A stretch of 64,000 nt of DNA from Argentina anserina (GCF_933775445.1 NC_065876.1:15500001-15564000), one strand, 5' to 3'. Positions 36,169-48,070 are shown, counted from the first letter of the stretch. The notes: a model not told the origin generated them from the letters alone. Numbers and translations: made by a program.

Positions 36169-36400
36169 CAAGCTTCAAGTAATTTGTTGTGGTTTCGCAA
36201 AGCTGCAAATGGGAAGGTATATATTTGCTTTATACAGATTTTTCATTTGTTTTTCAAAGTTGTTCATTTGTTCTGGAGGATGATATGGCCATCAACTTTG
36301 ATTTTTGTTCATATACTGCATCTTGTGTAGCATTGGGGGTATTCATCTCTAATTGGTTTAATAGTTGTCATTTTTGTAATAATTTTATAGTAGGGTGAAT
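36169..36400 (+). other. 3' UTR of the U-box gene, with a diverged copy downstream
   Basis: After the stop, sequence including GGGAAGGTATAT, GTTCATTTGTTCT, GATATG.CCATCAA and GGGGTATTCATCTCT is repeated at about 40975-41145. The duplicated part begins near the stop codon. Confidence 0.65.
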
Positions 36401-36656
36401 ATTATTGTTGTACCATGTTTTGAACTCTCGCTTTCTCCTCCCTATGTCACCAATGCATGCTTCATCCATCTGTTTAAAGCTGTGTTATATTGATTTTGGT
36501 CGTGACCAAAAGATGATAATATGCCTCACATACTATAATGCACATACCATGTCTACAAACTAAAACCTTGTAGTGCTGATAAGTGACAAAAACATTGCTA
36601 GTATATGATTCAGATTGCTTAATATGCCCAGTAAGCAACCTACCAGATTGCACACC

Positions 36657-36702
<46 letters not shown>

Positions 36703-37338
36703 CTGAAAAGTGTGTGTTAAAATTAGAACTTCATGCTGTAATTTCCGAGTTAAGGTTCACTATGGAGGCATAGCCTCGGCCTTTGTAAAATATAGCGTCA
36801 GTGAAGTTCATCAAATTGCCAACCAGAGTCCAAGACTCTGGTTAACAATATCTGCTTAACAATATCACCACATAATCGTCGGGATTCAAAATCGGATCAG
36901 CAGTTAAAACAATCTTCAACTTGCTTATGTATCTTGACCGACCTAAGCGACAATGTGGGAGAGCAATGGACGACGTCGTCTCGTGATCTGAAAGGGTTCA
37001 GGAGAGTTATGCATACTCTTGGGGGCTTCGGAAAATTGTGGAACTGGCGGCGTAACGGATTAACAACTCTGGCCAGCCAACCATGGCCGGCGCCGAAATA
37101 ATGACCCTTGATTTTGCCCCATAATGATAACTACATCATGGAAACAGGAACGGGAAACTGTTGTACACTTTGCCTTCAGAAATACTGTACAGTACTTCTT
37201 TTCTGTGTACATCCGAAGCAAATTTATTGCCCACACCTACCGTGCTCACCCTATGTCCACTTCACAAAAAAATATCAAGTACTATTTTTCTAACAAACTT
37301 ATAATTATAGTTATTATAAGGATCATGAGCATGGAACC
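36400..37338. other. Intergenic spacer with (TA)n tract
   Basis: No gene recognised. A (TA)n run of about 20 units lies at 36659-36700. Confidence 0.5.
36659..36700. repeat. (TA)n microsatellite
   Basis: About 20 perfect TA units. Confidence 0.95.
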
Positions 37339-40300
37339 TAGGGCTCGTCAACGGGCCGGGCCGAGCCCGGCCTGACCCATGAGTGACGGGCCCGAGCCGG
37401 GCCGGGTATTTTTAAAAATACGAAGATCCAAGCCCGCCCACCTAAGGCGGGCCTTGCGGGCTTTTGCGGGCCGGGCCGGGTCGGGCCTTGCGGGCTTTTA
37501 CGGGCCGGGCCTTATGGGCTTGTATTAGAAAAACAATATAATACTCTAATTTAAGGGTTTGAAACAATAAAAGAATTATTAGAAAACATTCTAAAACAAA
37601 AGTCACAAATAAATTCTAGTTTCAAAATATTGTCGATCGACACCAATAGATGTGATCGATAGATATATTTAGGGACCGTGTAAAAAATTCACTCAATTCG
37701 GACCTCGTTTAACCGTCGTAATTTTCGGTCAACAAAAAGAGGCGTTTTCACATAATAAAATCTCGTTGACATGGGCTTTGCCAAATGGTTTTCTCATTGC
37801 GACAACGCACGATCAGTGAAAAAAATTAGGTGATTTCAAATATGTAAACAAATTTCCACATTCGCATCTTGGTAATTGGTCCCCCCTTAGGGCATATTAG
37901 TGTTGTTTTTGGTTTACCGAAAATTCTGACGGTTAAACGAAGTCCGAATTGGATGAACTTTTATAATGATCATTAAATATATATATTGATCACATCGGAT
38001 GGTGTCGATCGATTCCGAGAAATTTCCTTCATATAGTCGCTTCATAATGTGATTGTTTTATTATAAACCTAATATAAAGGTTATAATACATTAGTTGACA
38101 CTTCGGCGATCGACAACTCAAATTCAAAATATGGTCGATCGACACCAGTAGATGTGATCAGTATATATATTTAGGGAACCCGTAAAAATTTCTTCCGTTT
38201 TGGACATGGTTTGACCGTTCGTACCAACGGTCAACTTAAAAAACGACGTTTTGACATATTTAAACCTCATTGACCGGGGCTTTGCCAAATAGATTTCTTC
38301 AGTTCGACCACGCACGATAGGTAACAAAAATTAGGTGATTTCAAATATGTAAACAAATTTTCACATTCGCATCTTGGTAATTGGTCCCCCCTTATGGCAT
38401 ATTAGTGTTGTTTTTTGTTTACTGGAAATTCCGACGGTTAAACGAGGTCCGAATTGGATGAAATTTTAAAATAATCATTAAATATATATATTGATCACAT
38501 CGGATAGTGTCGATCGATTCCGAGAAGTTTCCTTCATATAGTCGCTTCATAATGTGATAGTTTTTATTATAAACCTAATATAAAGGTTATAATACATTAG
38601 TGGACACTTCGGCGATCGACAACTCAAATTTAAAATATGGTCGATCGACACCAGTAGATGTGATCGGTATATATATTTAGGGAACCTGTAAAAATTTCGT
38701 CCGTTTTGGACATGGTTTGACCGTTCGTACCAACGGTCAACTAAAAAAGAGGCGTTTTGACATATTTAAACCTCATTGACCGAGGCTTTGCCAAATAGAT
38801 TTCTTCAGTTCGACTGCGCAAGATAGGTAACAAAAATTAGGTGATTTCAAATATGTAAACAAATTTCGACATTCGCATCTTGATAATTGGTCCCCCCCCC
38901 TTAGGGCATATTCGTGTTGTTTTTGGTTTACCGGAAATTCCGACGGTTAAACAAGGTCTGAATTGGATGAAATTTTAAAATGATCATTAAATATATATAT
39001 TGATCACATCGGATGGTGTCGATCGATTCCGAGAAGTTTCCTTCATATAGTCGCTTCATAATGTGATAGTTTTATTATAAACCTAATATAAGGTTATAAT
39101 ACATTAGTGGACACTTCGGCGATCGACAACTCAAATTCAAAATATGGTCGATCGACACCAGTAGATGTTATCGGTATATATATTTAGGGAACCCGTAAAA
39201 ATTTAGTCCGTTTCGGACATGGTTTGACCGTTCGTACCAACGGCCAACTAAAAAAACGACGTTTTGACATATTTAAACCTCATTGACCGGGGCTTTGCCA
39301 AATAGATTTCTTCAGTTCGACCACGCACAATAGGTAACAAAAATTAGGTGATTTCAAATATGTAAACAAATTTTCACATTCGCATCTTGGTAATTGGTCC
39401 CCCCTTATGGCATATTAGTGTTGTTTTTTGTTTACTGGAAATTCCGACAGTTAAACGAGGTCCGAATTGGATGAAATTTTAAAATAATCATTAAATATAT
39501 ATATTGATCACATCGGATAGTGTCGATCGATTCCGAGAAGTTTCCTTCATATAGTCGATTCATAATGTGATAGTTTTATTATAAACCTAATATAAAGGTT
39601 ATAATACATTAGTGGACACTTCGGCGATCGACAACTCAAATTTAAAATATGGTCGATCGACATCAGTAGATGTGATCGGTATATATATTTAGGGAACCTG
39701 TAAAAATTTCGTCCGTTTTGGACATGGTTTGACCGTTCGTATCAACGGTCAACTAAAAAAGAGGCGTTTTGACATATTTAAACCTCATTGACCGGGGCTT
39801 TGCCAAATAGATTTCTTCAGTTTGACCGCGCACGATAGGTAACAAAAATTAGGTGATTTCATATATGCAAACGGCTTTCAGCATTCGCATATTTGTAATA
39901 GATCCTCCCTTAGGGCATAATAGTGGTGTTTTCAATTTACCAAATATTCCGACGGTCAAACGAAGTCCGAATTAGATGAAATTTTTATAGGGTCACTAAA
40001 TATATATACCAATCACATCGGCTGGTGTCGATCGATCCCGAAAAGTTTCTTTCATATAGTCGCTTCATAATGCGTTAGTTTTAATATAAACCTAATATAA
40101 AAGGTTATAATACATTAGTAGACGCTTTGGCGATCAATAACTCTAGTTCGAAATATGATCGATCGACACCAGTAGATGTGATCGGTATATATATTTAGGG
40201 AACCCGTAAAGATTTCGTCCGTTTTGGATATTGTTTGGCCATCCGTACCTACGGTCAACAAAGAAAAATGCGTTTTGACATATTAAAATCCTCATTGACC

Positions 40301-40811
40301 GGGGCTTTGCCAAATTGGTTTCCTTGGTGCGACCACACACAATCGGTGACAAAAATTAGGTGATTTCAGATATGCAAACGACTGTTAGTGTTCGCATTTT
40401 GGTAATGGGTCTTCCCTTATGACATATTAGTGTTGTTTTCGGTTTACCGGAAATTCCGACGGTAAAACGAGTTCCGAATTGGATGAAATTTTTACAGGGT
40501 CACTAAATATATATACCGATCATATCTACTGGTGTCGATCGATCCCAAGAAGTTTCCTTAATATAGTTACTTCATAATGCAATAGTTTTATTCTAAACTT
40601 AATAAAATATGTATGTATAATATTTTATTATTTGGCGGGCTTTTACGGGTCGGGCCTTGCGAGCTTTTACGGGCCGGGCCGGGTTTCACACCTCTAATTT
40701 AAGCCCGGCCCTCTACTCACGGAAGCGGGCTTTGGCGGGCTTTCTCGCTGGCCGGGCCGGGTAAAAACCCATCGGGCTTGCGAGCCTCCGCGGGCTAAAT
40801 GATGAGGCCTA
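37339..40811. mobile_element. Complete non-autonomous hAT element with internal 506-bp array
   Basis: The 3473-bp element is bordered by a perfect 8-bp target duplication, ATGGAACC, at 37331-37338 and 40812-40819. Its ends form a short imperfect inverted repeat: TAGGGCTCGTCA on the left and, reversed, TAGGCCTCATCA on the right. The subterminal 170-200 bp on both sides are rich in GGGCCGGGCC-type motifs, a common hAT feature. The interior holds no transposase. Instead there are six tandem copies of a roughly 506-bp unit, the motif TCGATCGACACC (or TCGATCGACATC) starting at 37633, 38135, 38641, 39148, 39653 and 40159. Each unit contains an inverted repeat with arms of about 85 bp. It must have been mobilised by a transposase encoded elsewhere. 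Confidence 0.85.
37633..40560. repeat. Six 506-bp tandem units, each an inverted repeat
   Basis: In the unit at 38641 the left arm (about 38641-38727) begins TCGATCGACACCAGTAGATG. The right arm (about 38942-39028) ends, when reversed, TCGATCGACACCATCCGATG. The arms share the order TGATC, ATATATATATTTA, AAATTTC.TCC, GAC and TTTAACCGT/TTTGACCGT. The loop between them is about 215 bp and holds TTAGGTGATTTCAAATATG. All units show the same structure, with the first and last more diverged. Confidence 0.8.
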
Positions 40812-40974
40812 ATGGAACCTGTGCACAACATGGCGATGGCGAGTATTTATAGTAATCTTTTGCATCAGAATTCCATATCTTGCAGACGGCAGAAAAACGA
40901 ATATGGTCAGAAAGGAACAACTTATCGAGAATCAAATACATCACATCTGAAGCAAGCTCTTTCTTGGTTTGTTA

Positions 40975-41145
40975 TGATTTCCAAACCGTTTGCAGGGAAG
41001 GTATATCTCTGATTCTTTGCTCTGTACATAATTATTAATTGTTTTCGAAGTGGTTCATTTGTTCTCAAGAATGATATGACCATCAATCAACTTTGGTTTT
41101 TTGTTCACGTTGGGGTATTCATCTCTCATTGGTTTTTGACCACGT
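40975..41145 (+). repeat. Diverged duplicate of the U-box gene 3' UTR
   Basis: This matches 36170-36365 in order: CAAGCT, TTTGTTATGATTTCC, GGGAAGGTATAT, TGGTTCATTTGTTCT, ATGATATGACCATCAA and GGGGTATTCATCTCTCATTGG. A deletion of roughly 28 bases precedes the last block. No U-box coding sequence was found before it; the hAT element ends at 40811. Confidence 0.65.
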
Positions 41146-41770
41146 CCATATATCCTAGAAGAGATGTCTTTGATTAGATCTAAGCATGTAGCTACTGATG
41201 TAACATATAGATCTAGGCATATGTATATCTAAAATTGTGTACTTGCAACCTAAAATTCCGGTTGAAAGTAACAAAGCTGTTAGATTCAACCAACGTTTTA
41301 CCAGATACCACAGATCCTATAGTGAATAGTCAAGTGCTTAAAAATATACCACTTTTATTGCAAGAAAGACACCAATAGAATGCAATACAAGTAAAGCACA
41401 CAATTCAATTTGGTTTCAACATATGAGGTGGAAAAAAAAAGGGCCCGACTGAAATTACAGAATCGATATTTGCATGTTGGTCAAGAAATCGTATCCAAGA
41501 GCACATAAGGATGAGCATGGGCATACCAGATCGTTGTCTTCAAAATTTTCTTGAGATGCTCCACTGAATCTATCACCAAGGTACACATCAAGGGTACCCA
41601 AAGAATAAAGGATATAGGAAGGTACGCCCCAAAATGGTGTGCTCTTAAGTTTTCCAGTAGCAGGTACACCCCAAAATGGTCTTTTGGGAGAGAGAGATCA
41701 CGATCATGATTCATGTGTAATTTCCTGTTTCTGTGAGTTGTAACATACAGAAGATACAATCATCTGTAAT

Positions 41771-43513
41771 CTACAGATGTAGCACAGCCATTGATTTTGT
41801 CATGCAGGAAGAAGCATCCAGTTCACGAGTAACATGGTTCCTTGATATATGACTCCATTTCATCTCCATGTCAGACACATCACATACGGTGAAAAAATCC
41901 AACACTTGACCAAATATTTTGAACATCTCAATGCCAAATATCAGATTTCTATTTGCAACAAACCCAGCATTCCAATCCATTGGAGCATCAGGATGCACAG
42001 AGACCTCATACCAGTTGAGATACATGAGATCTAGCTCCCACAATTTCCTAACAGCCTTGTTTCTCCGGCCTATTTGACCATCCCCTTCACACCACAAGAC
42101 AGAAAGCATTAACAGGCGTCCGCTACAAGATACCAGTTTTGGGTAATATTCTTGAACACGGGGTGGAAAGAGACTGGTTTGAATCCCAAACCAGAAATCC
42201 CGTTCAATGTCATAGCCTGCGAGTTTGTCAGTTTCAGAATAGACATAAAACATCCCATTACAAAAAACCCCAGAAGATATGACTCCAAAGTCCAAAGGCA
42301 ACCTTTGAATTTCTGTCCATTTATTTGAAACGGAATCATATATCTCTCCAGAATCCAAAGGCTCTTCCCATTGTCCATGACCGCCTACAGCAATGAGCAC
42401 AAATCTTCTATAACCCTTCATGCCTGAGTGATCATTTTTTTGTTTGATAAACTTGTATGACCTTCTACTAGTCAAGATTGAAGATTCATTTCCATTAACT
42501 GCATATCTGCCTTGACGTCTCTGAGACAGCCTGTGAGGATCTTCATAAATATCTGATACCCCACCAACCCGGGACTTGTGGATACGCCTATCTTGTCGAT
42601 TGTGGTGGCTTTGAATGATTGAAAAATCAAAACTAATCTCAGAAACTCCTAAAATAGGCCTTGATCTTGCATGCTTCATAGATGCAACTTTACGCCAAGA
42701 CTTAGTTAAGGGGCTAAACATCATTACCCCTTTGTGTGTCTTAAATGAGCTCCTATCCAGCATTCCAGAGTTGTTCAAGCTAGAACAACCCCCAACCATA
42801 TAAATATCATCCTGGATGCTAGCGACAGAAAACATGAACCTTCCATTTAGAATACCAGCATCTATCCTGTGCCATTGGTTTAGAGACACGTCTAATGCAT
42901 GAATAACACCAGAGCAATAGCCATCTTTAACAGCACCAAACAGAAACAACCACGGATTCTGATGTGAACCTTCCCGTCTCATATGAAGGAATCGAGTAGT
43001 AGTAGTCAAGCATTTCCATTTCTTACAGACAAGGCGTGCGGTCATGAGACTGGTTAGAGGGAGCCTGACTAAGCAAAGTTCCAGGATATCATCTGGAAGA
43101 AATATATGCATTCTGCTATGTCTTATTGATTCTTCAAGCTCAAATTCCTTTCGGTTATGTTTCTTCCAAAATCGCTCCCTCACCCCATATGAGAAGCAAT
43201 CCACTCCAGATTCCTCAGTGCCACATATAGGTCTGTATCCCTTTCCTTCATCACTGGCATTCGACCTCCCCCTGGTACTCGTATCCCCAAGCTCATCACA
43301 TGTGTCAGCACCTACTTTGCACCCCCCACCCCTACCATAAAGGGTAAGACATCTCAATGATAGCCCCTTCAAATCATCCTCCTCTCCCCTTCCAGATTTT
43401 TTACCCTTCTTCTTCACCTTCTGGCTAACACTTCTCATCAGACGACTTGACACCCTCAAAGCTTCAAAGTCTTGACGAAGAGTTTCTTCATCAGACAGTC
43501 TCTCCGAAAACAT
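41771..43513 (-). CDS. F-box/kelch-repeat protein, At5g42350/At5g42360-like
   Basis: A single coding exon encodes 580 residues. F-box proteins are substrate receptors of SCF ubiquitin ligases; the F-box binds the SKP1-like subunit and the kelch propeller binds the target. Visible: a basic, Ser-rich N-terminal region (1-130, with KVKKKGKKSGRG), an F-box (about 135-180: LPDDILELCLVRLPLTSLMT, then LVCKKW), and then kelch-like blades such as IYMVGGCSS, FVLIAVGGHGQWEEP with GEIYDSVSNKWTEI, and YVYSETDKLAGYDIER. The targets are unknown. A 5' UTR intron (43522-44290) has good donor and acceptor sites just upstream of the start, supporting this ATG. The family call is from overall resemblance. Confidence 0.8.
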   Translation of the reverse strand: MFSERLSDEETLRQDFEALRVSSRLMRSVSQKVKKKGKKSGRGEEDDLKGLSLRCLTLYGRGGGCKVGADTCDELGDTSTRGRSNASDEGKGYRPICGTEESGVDCFSYGVRERFWKKHNRKEFELEESIRHSRMHIFLPDDILELCLVRLPLTSLMTARLVCKKWKCLTTTTRFLHMRREGSHQNPWLFLFGAVKDGYCSGVIHALDVSLNQWHRIDAGILNGRFMFSVASIQDDIYMVGGCSSLNNSGMLDRSSFKTHKGVMMFSPLTKSWRKVASMKHARSRPILGVSEISFDFSIIQSHHNRQDRRIHKSRVGGVSDIYEDPHRLSQRRQGRYAVNGNESSILTSRRSYKFIKQKNDHSGMKGYRRFVLIAVGGHGQWEEPLDSGEIYDSVSNKWTEIQRLPLDFGVISSGVFCNGMFYVYSETDKLAGYDIERDFWFGIQTSLFPPRVQEYYPKLVSCSGRLLMLSVLWCEGDGQIGRRNKAVRKLWELDLMYLNWYEVSVHPDAPMDWNAGFVANRNLIFGIEMFKIFGQVLDFFTVCDVSDMEMKWSHISRNHVTRELDASSCMTKSMAVLHL

Positions 43514-43521
43514 TCTGTTCT

Positions 43522-44290
43522 CTAGTCATCAAAAGGAAAAACATACACTTGCACAAGTCATGAACCCTGGTGGAAGAGAAACCATATGCATAAGTTTCAC
43601 ACTAAAAATGCACATCCGGATTGGGAAAGTAAAAAAAAAAAGAGCATTTCTCCATCTACTCATAAGTTTCTAAATCGGAGCCATGTACCACACACTCAAT
43701 ATAATTCAAACAATATCATTGAAAAACAAGGAACAAACACAATAAGATCGAGACATTTCTACTTTCGGCATAGTCAAAACTCAACAAACAATGGGCTTTA
43801 TACCAACTTTTAATCCAATCACAAAGCCCACAAATTTGAAACCTTGGCATTCTCAACATTCATAATTAAGCTCAAAGAATGAAACCTACGAAGTAAAACA
43901 CAATCACAAGTGGCATTATTTTGATCTCTCCAGCTCTCTTAGGTTCCCAGCAACCAAACCAACAGCAAAAGATCACATTTCCCAATAAACCGACACAACC
44001 GATACAAAACCAAACCGAACAAAAAGAACCATGAACTTAGACGAAATCAATGACTTCTGCTATACCTACTTCTCCAATAACAACACATAAATCCAAATGC
44101 AAAAAATGATGCAAACTATATGTTTTGGGTTGCCCAACAAAGTTTGCAGCTTACTGAAATCAAAACCCATGTCAGATTCAGCACCATTTTTTTTCACAGA
44201 TACATATGCAGAGCTCTCTGAAGTGGGTTGCAAAGAAATAAAAAAAAAGGACTGAAATGAAAGCTTAAAAGAAGGAAGAGGAGAACTTAC
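43522..44290 (-). other. 5' UTR intron of the F-box gene
   Basis: On the minus strand the donor CCCTT/GTAAGTTC lies at 44290 and the acceptor TTTGATGACTAG at 43522, eight bases before the start codon. The upstream leader exon runs toward about 44400. Confidence 0.65.
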
Positions 44291-44459
44291 AAGGGCATTA
44301 GGGGCAGCTGCCAGAGAGAAGAGCGATCTGGGCCAAAATGGAAAGAAGGTAAAGGGAAGAGAGAAAGATAAAGGAGCTCAATCAATGTGAGAAAGATGGA
44401 TTCTTTAGATGGGGGAATGAATTTTTGGAGTTTTTTTAATGGAAAAAGAGCTTGTTCAT

Positions 44460-45050
44460 TAAACAATGGAAGTGACCCTAAAAAAGAAGGTTATAGAGGT
44501 TAGTGTAACTAAAGTGGTCTATTCGGCGAGGTTGGTCGTGCCTATGGTCTCAACTCGACTCTCTCTCAAGTCTCAACCATCAAATGTTACTCTCTCGTAT
44601 AAAGCTCCATTTTTTTTGTTAGAATGCCATAATATCTAGATTACATAGAAGTGAATGGAAGCTCCATATGCTCCATACCATTTGGTTTTTAGACATGTCT
44701 AAACACATGATTACAATACATATTTAGAGAAAATATTGAAATTATATTGAAAATCTCTATAAAATACAAGTATTTTAACAAGCAGCAGCTAGCAGTGAAT
44801 ATTGTTGCAATGAAATATTAATTTGATTTACCATATAATGATACAATGTAAAGTTCACTAGATAAATCTTTACATATCCTGATATCCAATAAAAAGTACT
44901 AGAAGGTTGAGACCATTTGATCATGTTGTTGCGGGATAATGAACAATACTTAATTAATCATTTGATCATTAGAATGTTGAGACCATTTGACCATATAAAT
45001 GTTGCACTTCATACCTAGAGCATATAAGACATACAAGATGCATAACCACG
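44460..45050. other. F-box gene upstream region, nothing else seen
   Basis: A+T-rich sequence with presumed promoter; no specific element could be identified. Confidence 0.35.
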
Positions 45051-45360
45051 GGGTGTGGTGTAATGTTTTCTGACCGCGGTAATTCTTTTACCAGGGCTTA
45101 AACGTGGCATTGGTCATGAGTTCGATTGTTGGCGGATACATTACGCACCTTTTTATTTCTAACTTTGCCAAAATGGGTTTGAGTTGGGGTATTGAGGACA
45201 TTATTGTGGCCAGGGCACCCGGTTTCTAGATTACCGGGTTGGAACAATTTCACATGGGCCCCGTTAGGGATTAGTCACATGCCTAAGGAATTACCTTCGA
45301 CTGTGTGGATATCCTGATGCCCGGTTTCTAGACTAGCCCCTCCGCTTCGGTATGCAACGG
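45050..45360 (+). mobile_element. Possible tRNA-derived SINE
   Basis: A segment beginning CCACGGGGTGTGGTGTAATG has a Pol III A-box-like TGGTGTAATG. About 60 bases later comes a B-box-like GAGTTCGATTG (consensus GGTTCGANTCC). A G+C-richer body with two ACCCGGTTTCTAGA/GCCCGGTTTCTAGA repeats follows. The layout is SINE-like but no target duplication or tail was confirmed. Confidence 0.25.
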
Positions 45361-45674
45361 TGTACCATTGTGGAGCATTCAGACCAAAGGTTAAAAAAAG
45401 ACACACATAGAAAATGTCTTGGAACTAGAAATAAAATAAAAAACACACAAGATGCATAGACCGAGATCAAACCTGTAATGTCCTACCAAAAAATAAATAG
45501 CTTATTGCCTGCATAAATTCCTACTAGTTACTAAAGGTAAATAAAACAAAACAAAAAGTTGGGTCAAAGGTTAAAATCCAACCTCAAATACCTATATCCC
45601 AATTTGTAGTTAAACATTTCATCGTTTTACTTGTGACACCCTTATCATCCATCCACGATCTAAACCATATCTCA

Positions 45675-46241
45675 TGTGAGGAGAGATCACACATCTAAGA
45701 AGTGACAAATAAAAAGTTTATAAGTGGGTGGATAATACCCAATTGTACCGAGACTTTTTGTGATTAAAACCAAACACATATGAGGTGGCTAAGTTGGGAC
45801 AGTATTTGTACAATTGGTTCACGGGCCACGTTTATCGATGTTTAACATAATATCAGAGCGGGTCCCTCTGCAGTCGCGTCTCCAATCTATCATGGGCCCA
45901 AGTTGGGTGTCACTTTGTCATTGGTCCAAGTTGGGTTCCATTATCATGTCATCGGAGGGGTTTTCAATTGGTTACTGGATCTTGGTTTGTTTCGTCTCAA
46001 TGTGTTAGATGTTAATCTGTCACGTGCAGACCTAAAAATTAGGTTGCATGTGAGGGGGCGTGTTGGAGAGGAAAGATCTCACATCTAAGAAGTGACAAAT
46101 AAAATAAAGTTTATAAGTGGCTAGATAATACCCAATTGTACCGAGACCTTTTGTGATTAAAACTCAACACTTATGAGGTGACTACGTTGGGATAGTATCA
46201 GTACAATTGGTCAACGGGCCACGTTTGTCATTGTTTTAACA
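45675..46241 (+). mobile_element. TRIM-type miniature LTR retrotransposon
   Basis: Two LTR-like repeats of about 175-190 bp (45675-45847 and 46053-46241) share CACATCTAAGAAGTGACAAA, TGGATAATACCCAATTGTAC/TAGATAATACCC and ACGGGCCACGTTT, and end TTTAACA. The right repeat starts TGTTGGAGAGG. Directly after the left LTR is TATCAGAGCGGG, resembling the initiator-methionine tRNA primer site TGGTATCAGAGC. A purine tract (GTGAGGGGG) precedes the right LTR. The interior is only about 200 bp and non-coding. Flanking ATCTC and ATCCC are a near-match target duplication. Confidence 0.75.
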
Positions 46242-46249
46242 ATCCCTTA

Positions 46250-46800
46250 CATAATCTCCACTCGATCAGGATGTCAGCGTACACCATCCAACCCTCCACC
46301 AAGCCAACGCACGTCTAAATGCTACGTCTTTTGCAACCAGTTTATCAAGGTCACCACCACGGTGGGTTGTTGGACAAGTCATGGCTCAAACAATTTTACT
46401 ATATATAGGGTTTCTTTTCTCTCTATGCATGTTGAATTACCTGTGTTCAATTATGACACTACCCACCTCAAATATTATTCTCACATTTATAGAATGTACA
46501 CCAAAATTTCGGCATAATCTCCCTTTAAAGTAGCTAACTCAACCTGCACAAAAAAGACGCTTCTAATAACTCGAGTCCAATCTCAACACCTAGAGCCACC
46601 ATGCTCCTCACAAAATCTCAAGCTCCACCACCACAACCAATATCAAGAATTCAAGATACAATAAATTTCAAGGTTCTTAGAGCAGTCTAGTGGAAGAAAA
46701 TTGAATAAAGTACAAAGAGGTTGATATAGAATTGCGGCAGCAAAAGGAAGTAGTCATGTCTCAACTCCTACTAAGCTTAACTGAATGATATGCGTATTTG
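46250..46800. other. Intergenic, nothing recognised
   Basis: No supported feature. Confidence 0.35.
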
Positions 46801-46805
46801 CTATG

Positions 46806-47506
46806 TCAACGCATCAGTTTTTTTTCGTCGGCGTCTGATTTGGATCTAATCACCGGCAACAACTGTGTGAAAAGTTGGAGGTAGTGACAATTTGGAGGAG
46901 CCGAAGGCGGCGGATGTGCAGCTGCTGATGCAACGGTGTGCTGGAAGGAGAGGACAACGGTGGCTATGCTGCTGCTGATGCAAGGCTGGCAGGAACGCCA
47001 AGATTGAAAGACGATGGTGACCATGGGTGCCCATAGCAATTCTTTGGGTACCCAGAACAATTTTCTATTTTTTTCTTCTCTGAAGGAGAATCTAATCATT
47101 CTTATTCTTCTTCTTCCTCTTCTAATCACAACAGTCACATAAAGCACCGTGACAACGGTTGTGACAGGTAGGGTGCTAAGGGATGTGACAGTAAGTGTGA
47201 CAGGTAATGTGACAGTGGTTGTGAGAAATATTGTGACAACGGTTGTGACAGGTAGTGTGACATAAAAGATAGTGTGACAGAGAATATGACATGCCAAGAA
47301 ATTGGTATGAATATGCTCAGAATGAAGAGAATCACTAGAATTAGAGAGCCTTGAGCTCCAATTTTGCCAGAATAACTTGGAGCACCACCATTAACGACGG
47401 CAGCCCCTTGCGAGGGTTGCTGCGCCTTGTATGGTGGTCGGTTCAGAGTGGATATGGTATCAAATGAAAAAGGGGAGAGAGATCTTTCCAACGGTACCAA
47501 CCACAC
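46806..47506 (-). other. Overlapping minus-strand ORFs over a GTGACA minisatellite
   Basis: Two overlapping frames (163 residues, 46806-47297, and 123 residues, 47135-47506) owe part of their length to a short imperfect repeat built on GTGACAGGTA.TGTGACA at about 47139-47289. The 123-residue frame starts MWLVPLERSLSPFSFDT and has a hydrophobic stretch (LILVILFILSIFIPIS) before the repeat, so a membrane protein fragment is conceivable. No family is recognised. Confidence 0.2.
47139..47289. repeat. Imperfect GTGACA-based minisatellite
   Basis: About ten copies of GTGACA spaced 10-20 bases apart (for example GTGACAACGGTTGTGACAGG, present twice). Confidence 0.75.
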
Positions 47507-47589
47507 TCAAATCCATCACCATGCGACAAAATTATGGCTAGAATTCGAAGAAAAAGGAAGATGATGATGAAGAAGAAATTTAGAAAATA

Positions 47590-48070
47590 GGCAAATTGTC
47601 CAGAAAATATTTTAAAAGTGACTATTTTCTAATTTTTGTTGCCTATTTTCTAATTTCTAGTTAATTGAGATGACTTTTTTTATAATTGGGAAATAAGTGG
47701 TGATCTTTTTATAATTTATTATGGGAAATTGTACTTTTTTCTAATTTGTCCTTTAAAGAAAACCACATTAGAGTGAGTGGACATAAAATAATAAATCAAA
47801 CTTACAATTTTGGCAAGAATTGAAAACGTTTAATACTTTTCCACTTAGATAAATATAATAAATCATGCATGTGTATAATGAGTTTAAAGTAATATGATTC
47901 CAAATTCAAATATGATGAATGATAATACTATCAATCACCATCCCACGTTTCTCCACAAATAGTAACGATCAAACTCCATACTCATGTTCGTCACATCCCT
48001 CACAAAACCAGTAGTACAAGTCTACATCAACATTATATGTGTCACCAGCGCTATATCTTAGGTCTACTAG
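47590..48070. other. A+T-rich intergenic, nothing recognised
   Basis: No supported feature. Confidence 0.35.

Noticed and set aside
43044..43340. 98-residue plus-strand ORF inside the F-box gene
   Set aside because: Antisense shadow of the F-box coding exon with no family resemblance.
46806..47297. 163-residue ORF as a Thr/Val-rich membrane protein
   Set aside because: Its N-terminal part is the translation of the GTGACA minisatellite, giving a periodic VTxPVTTVVT pattern; not evidence of a gene.
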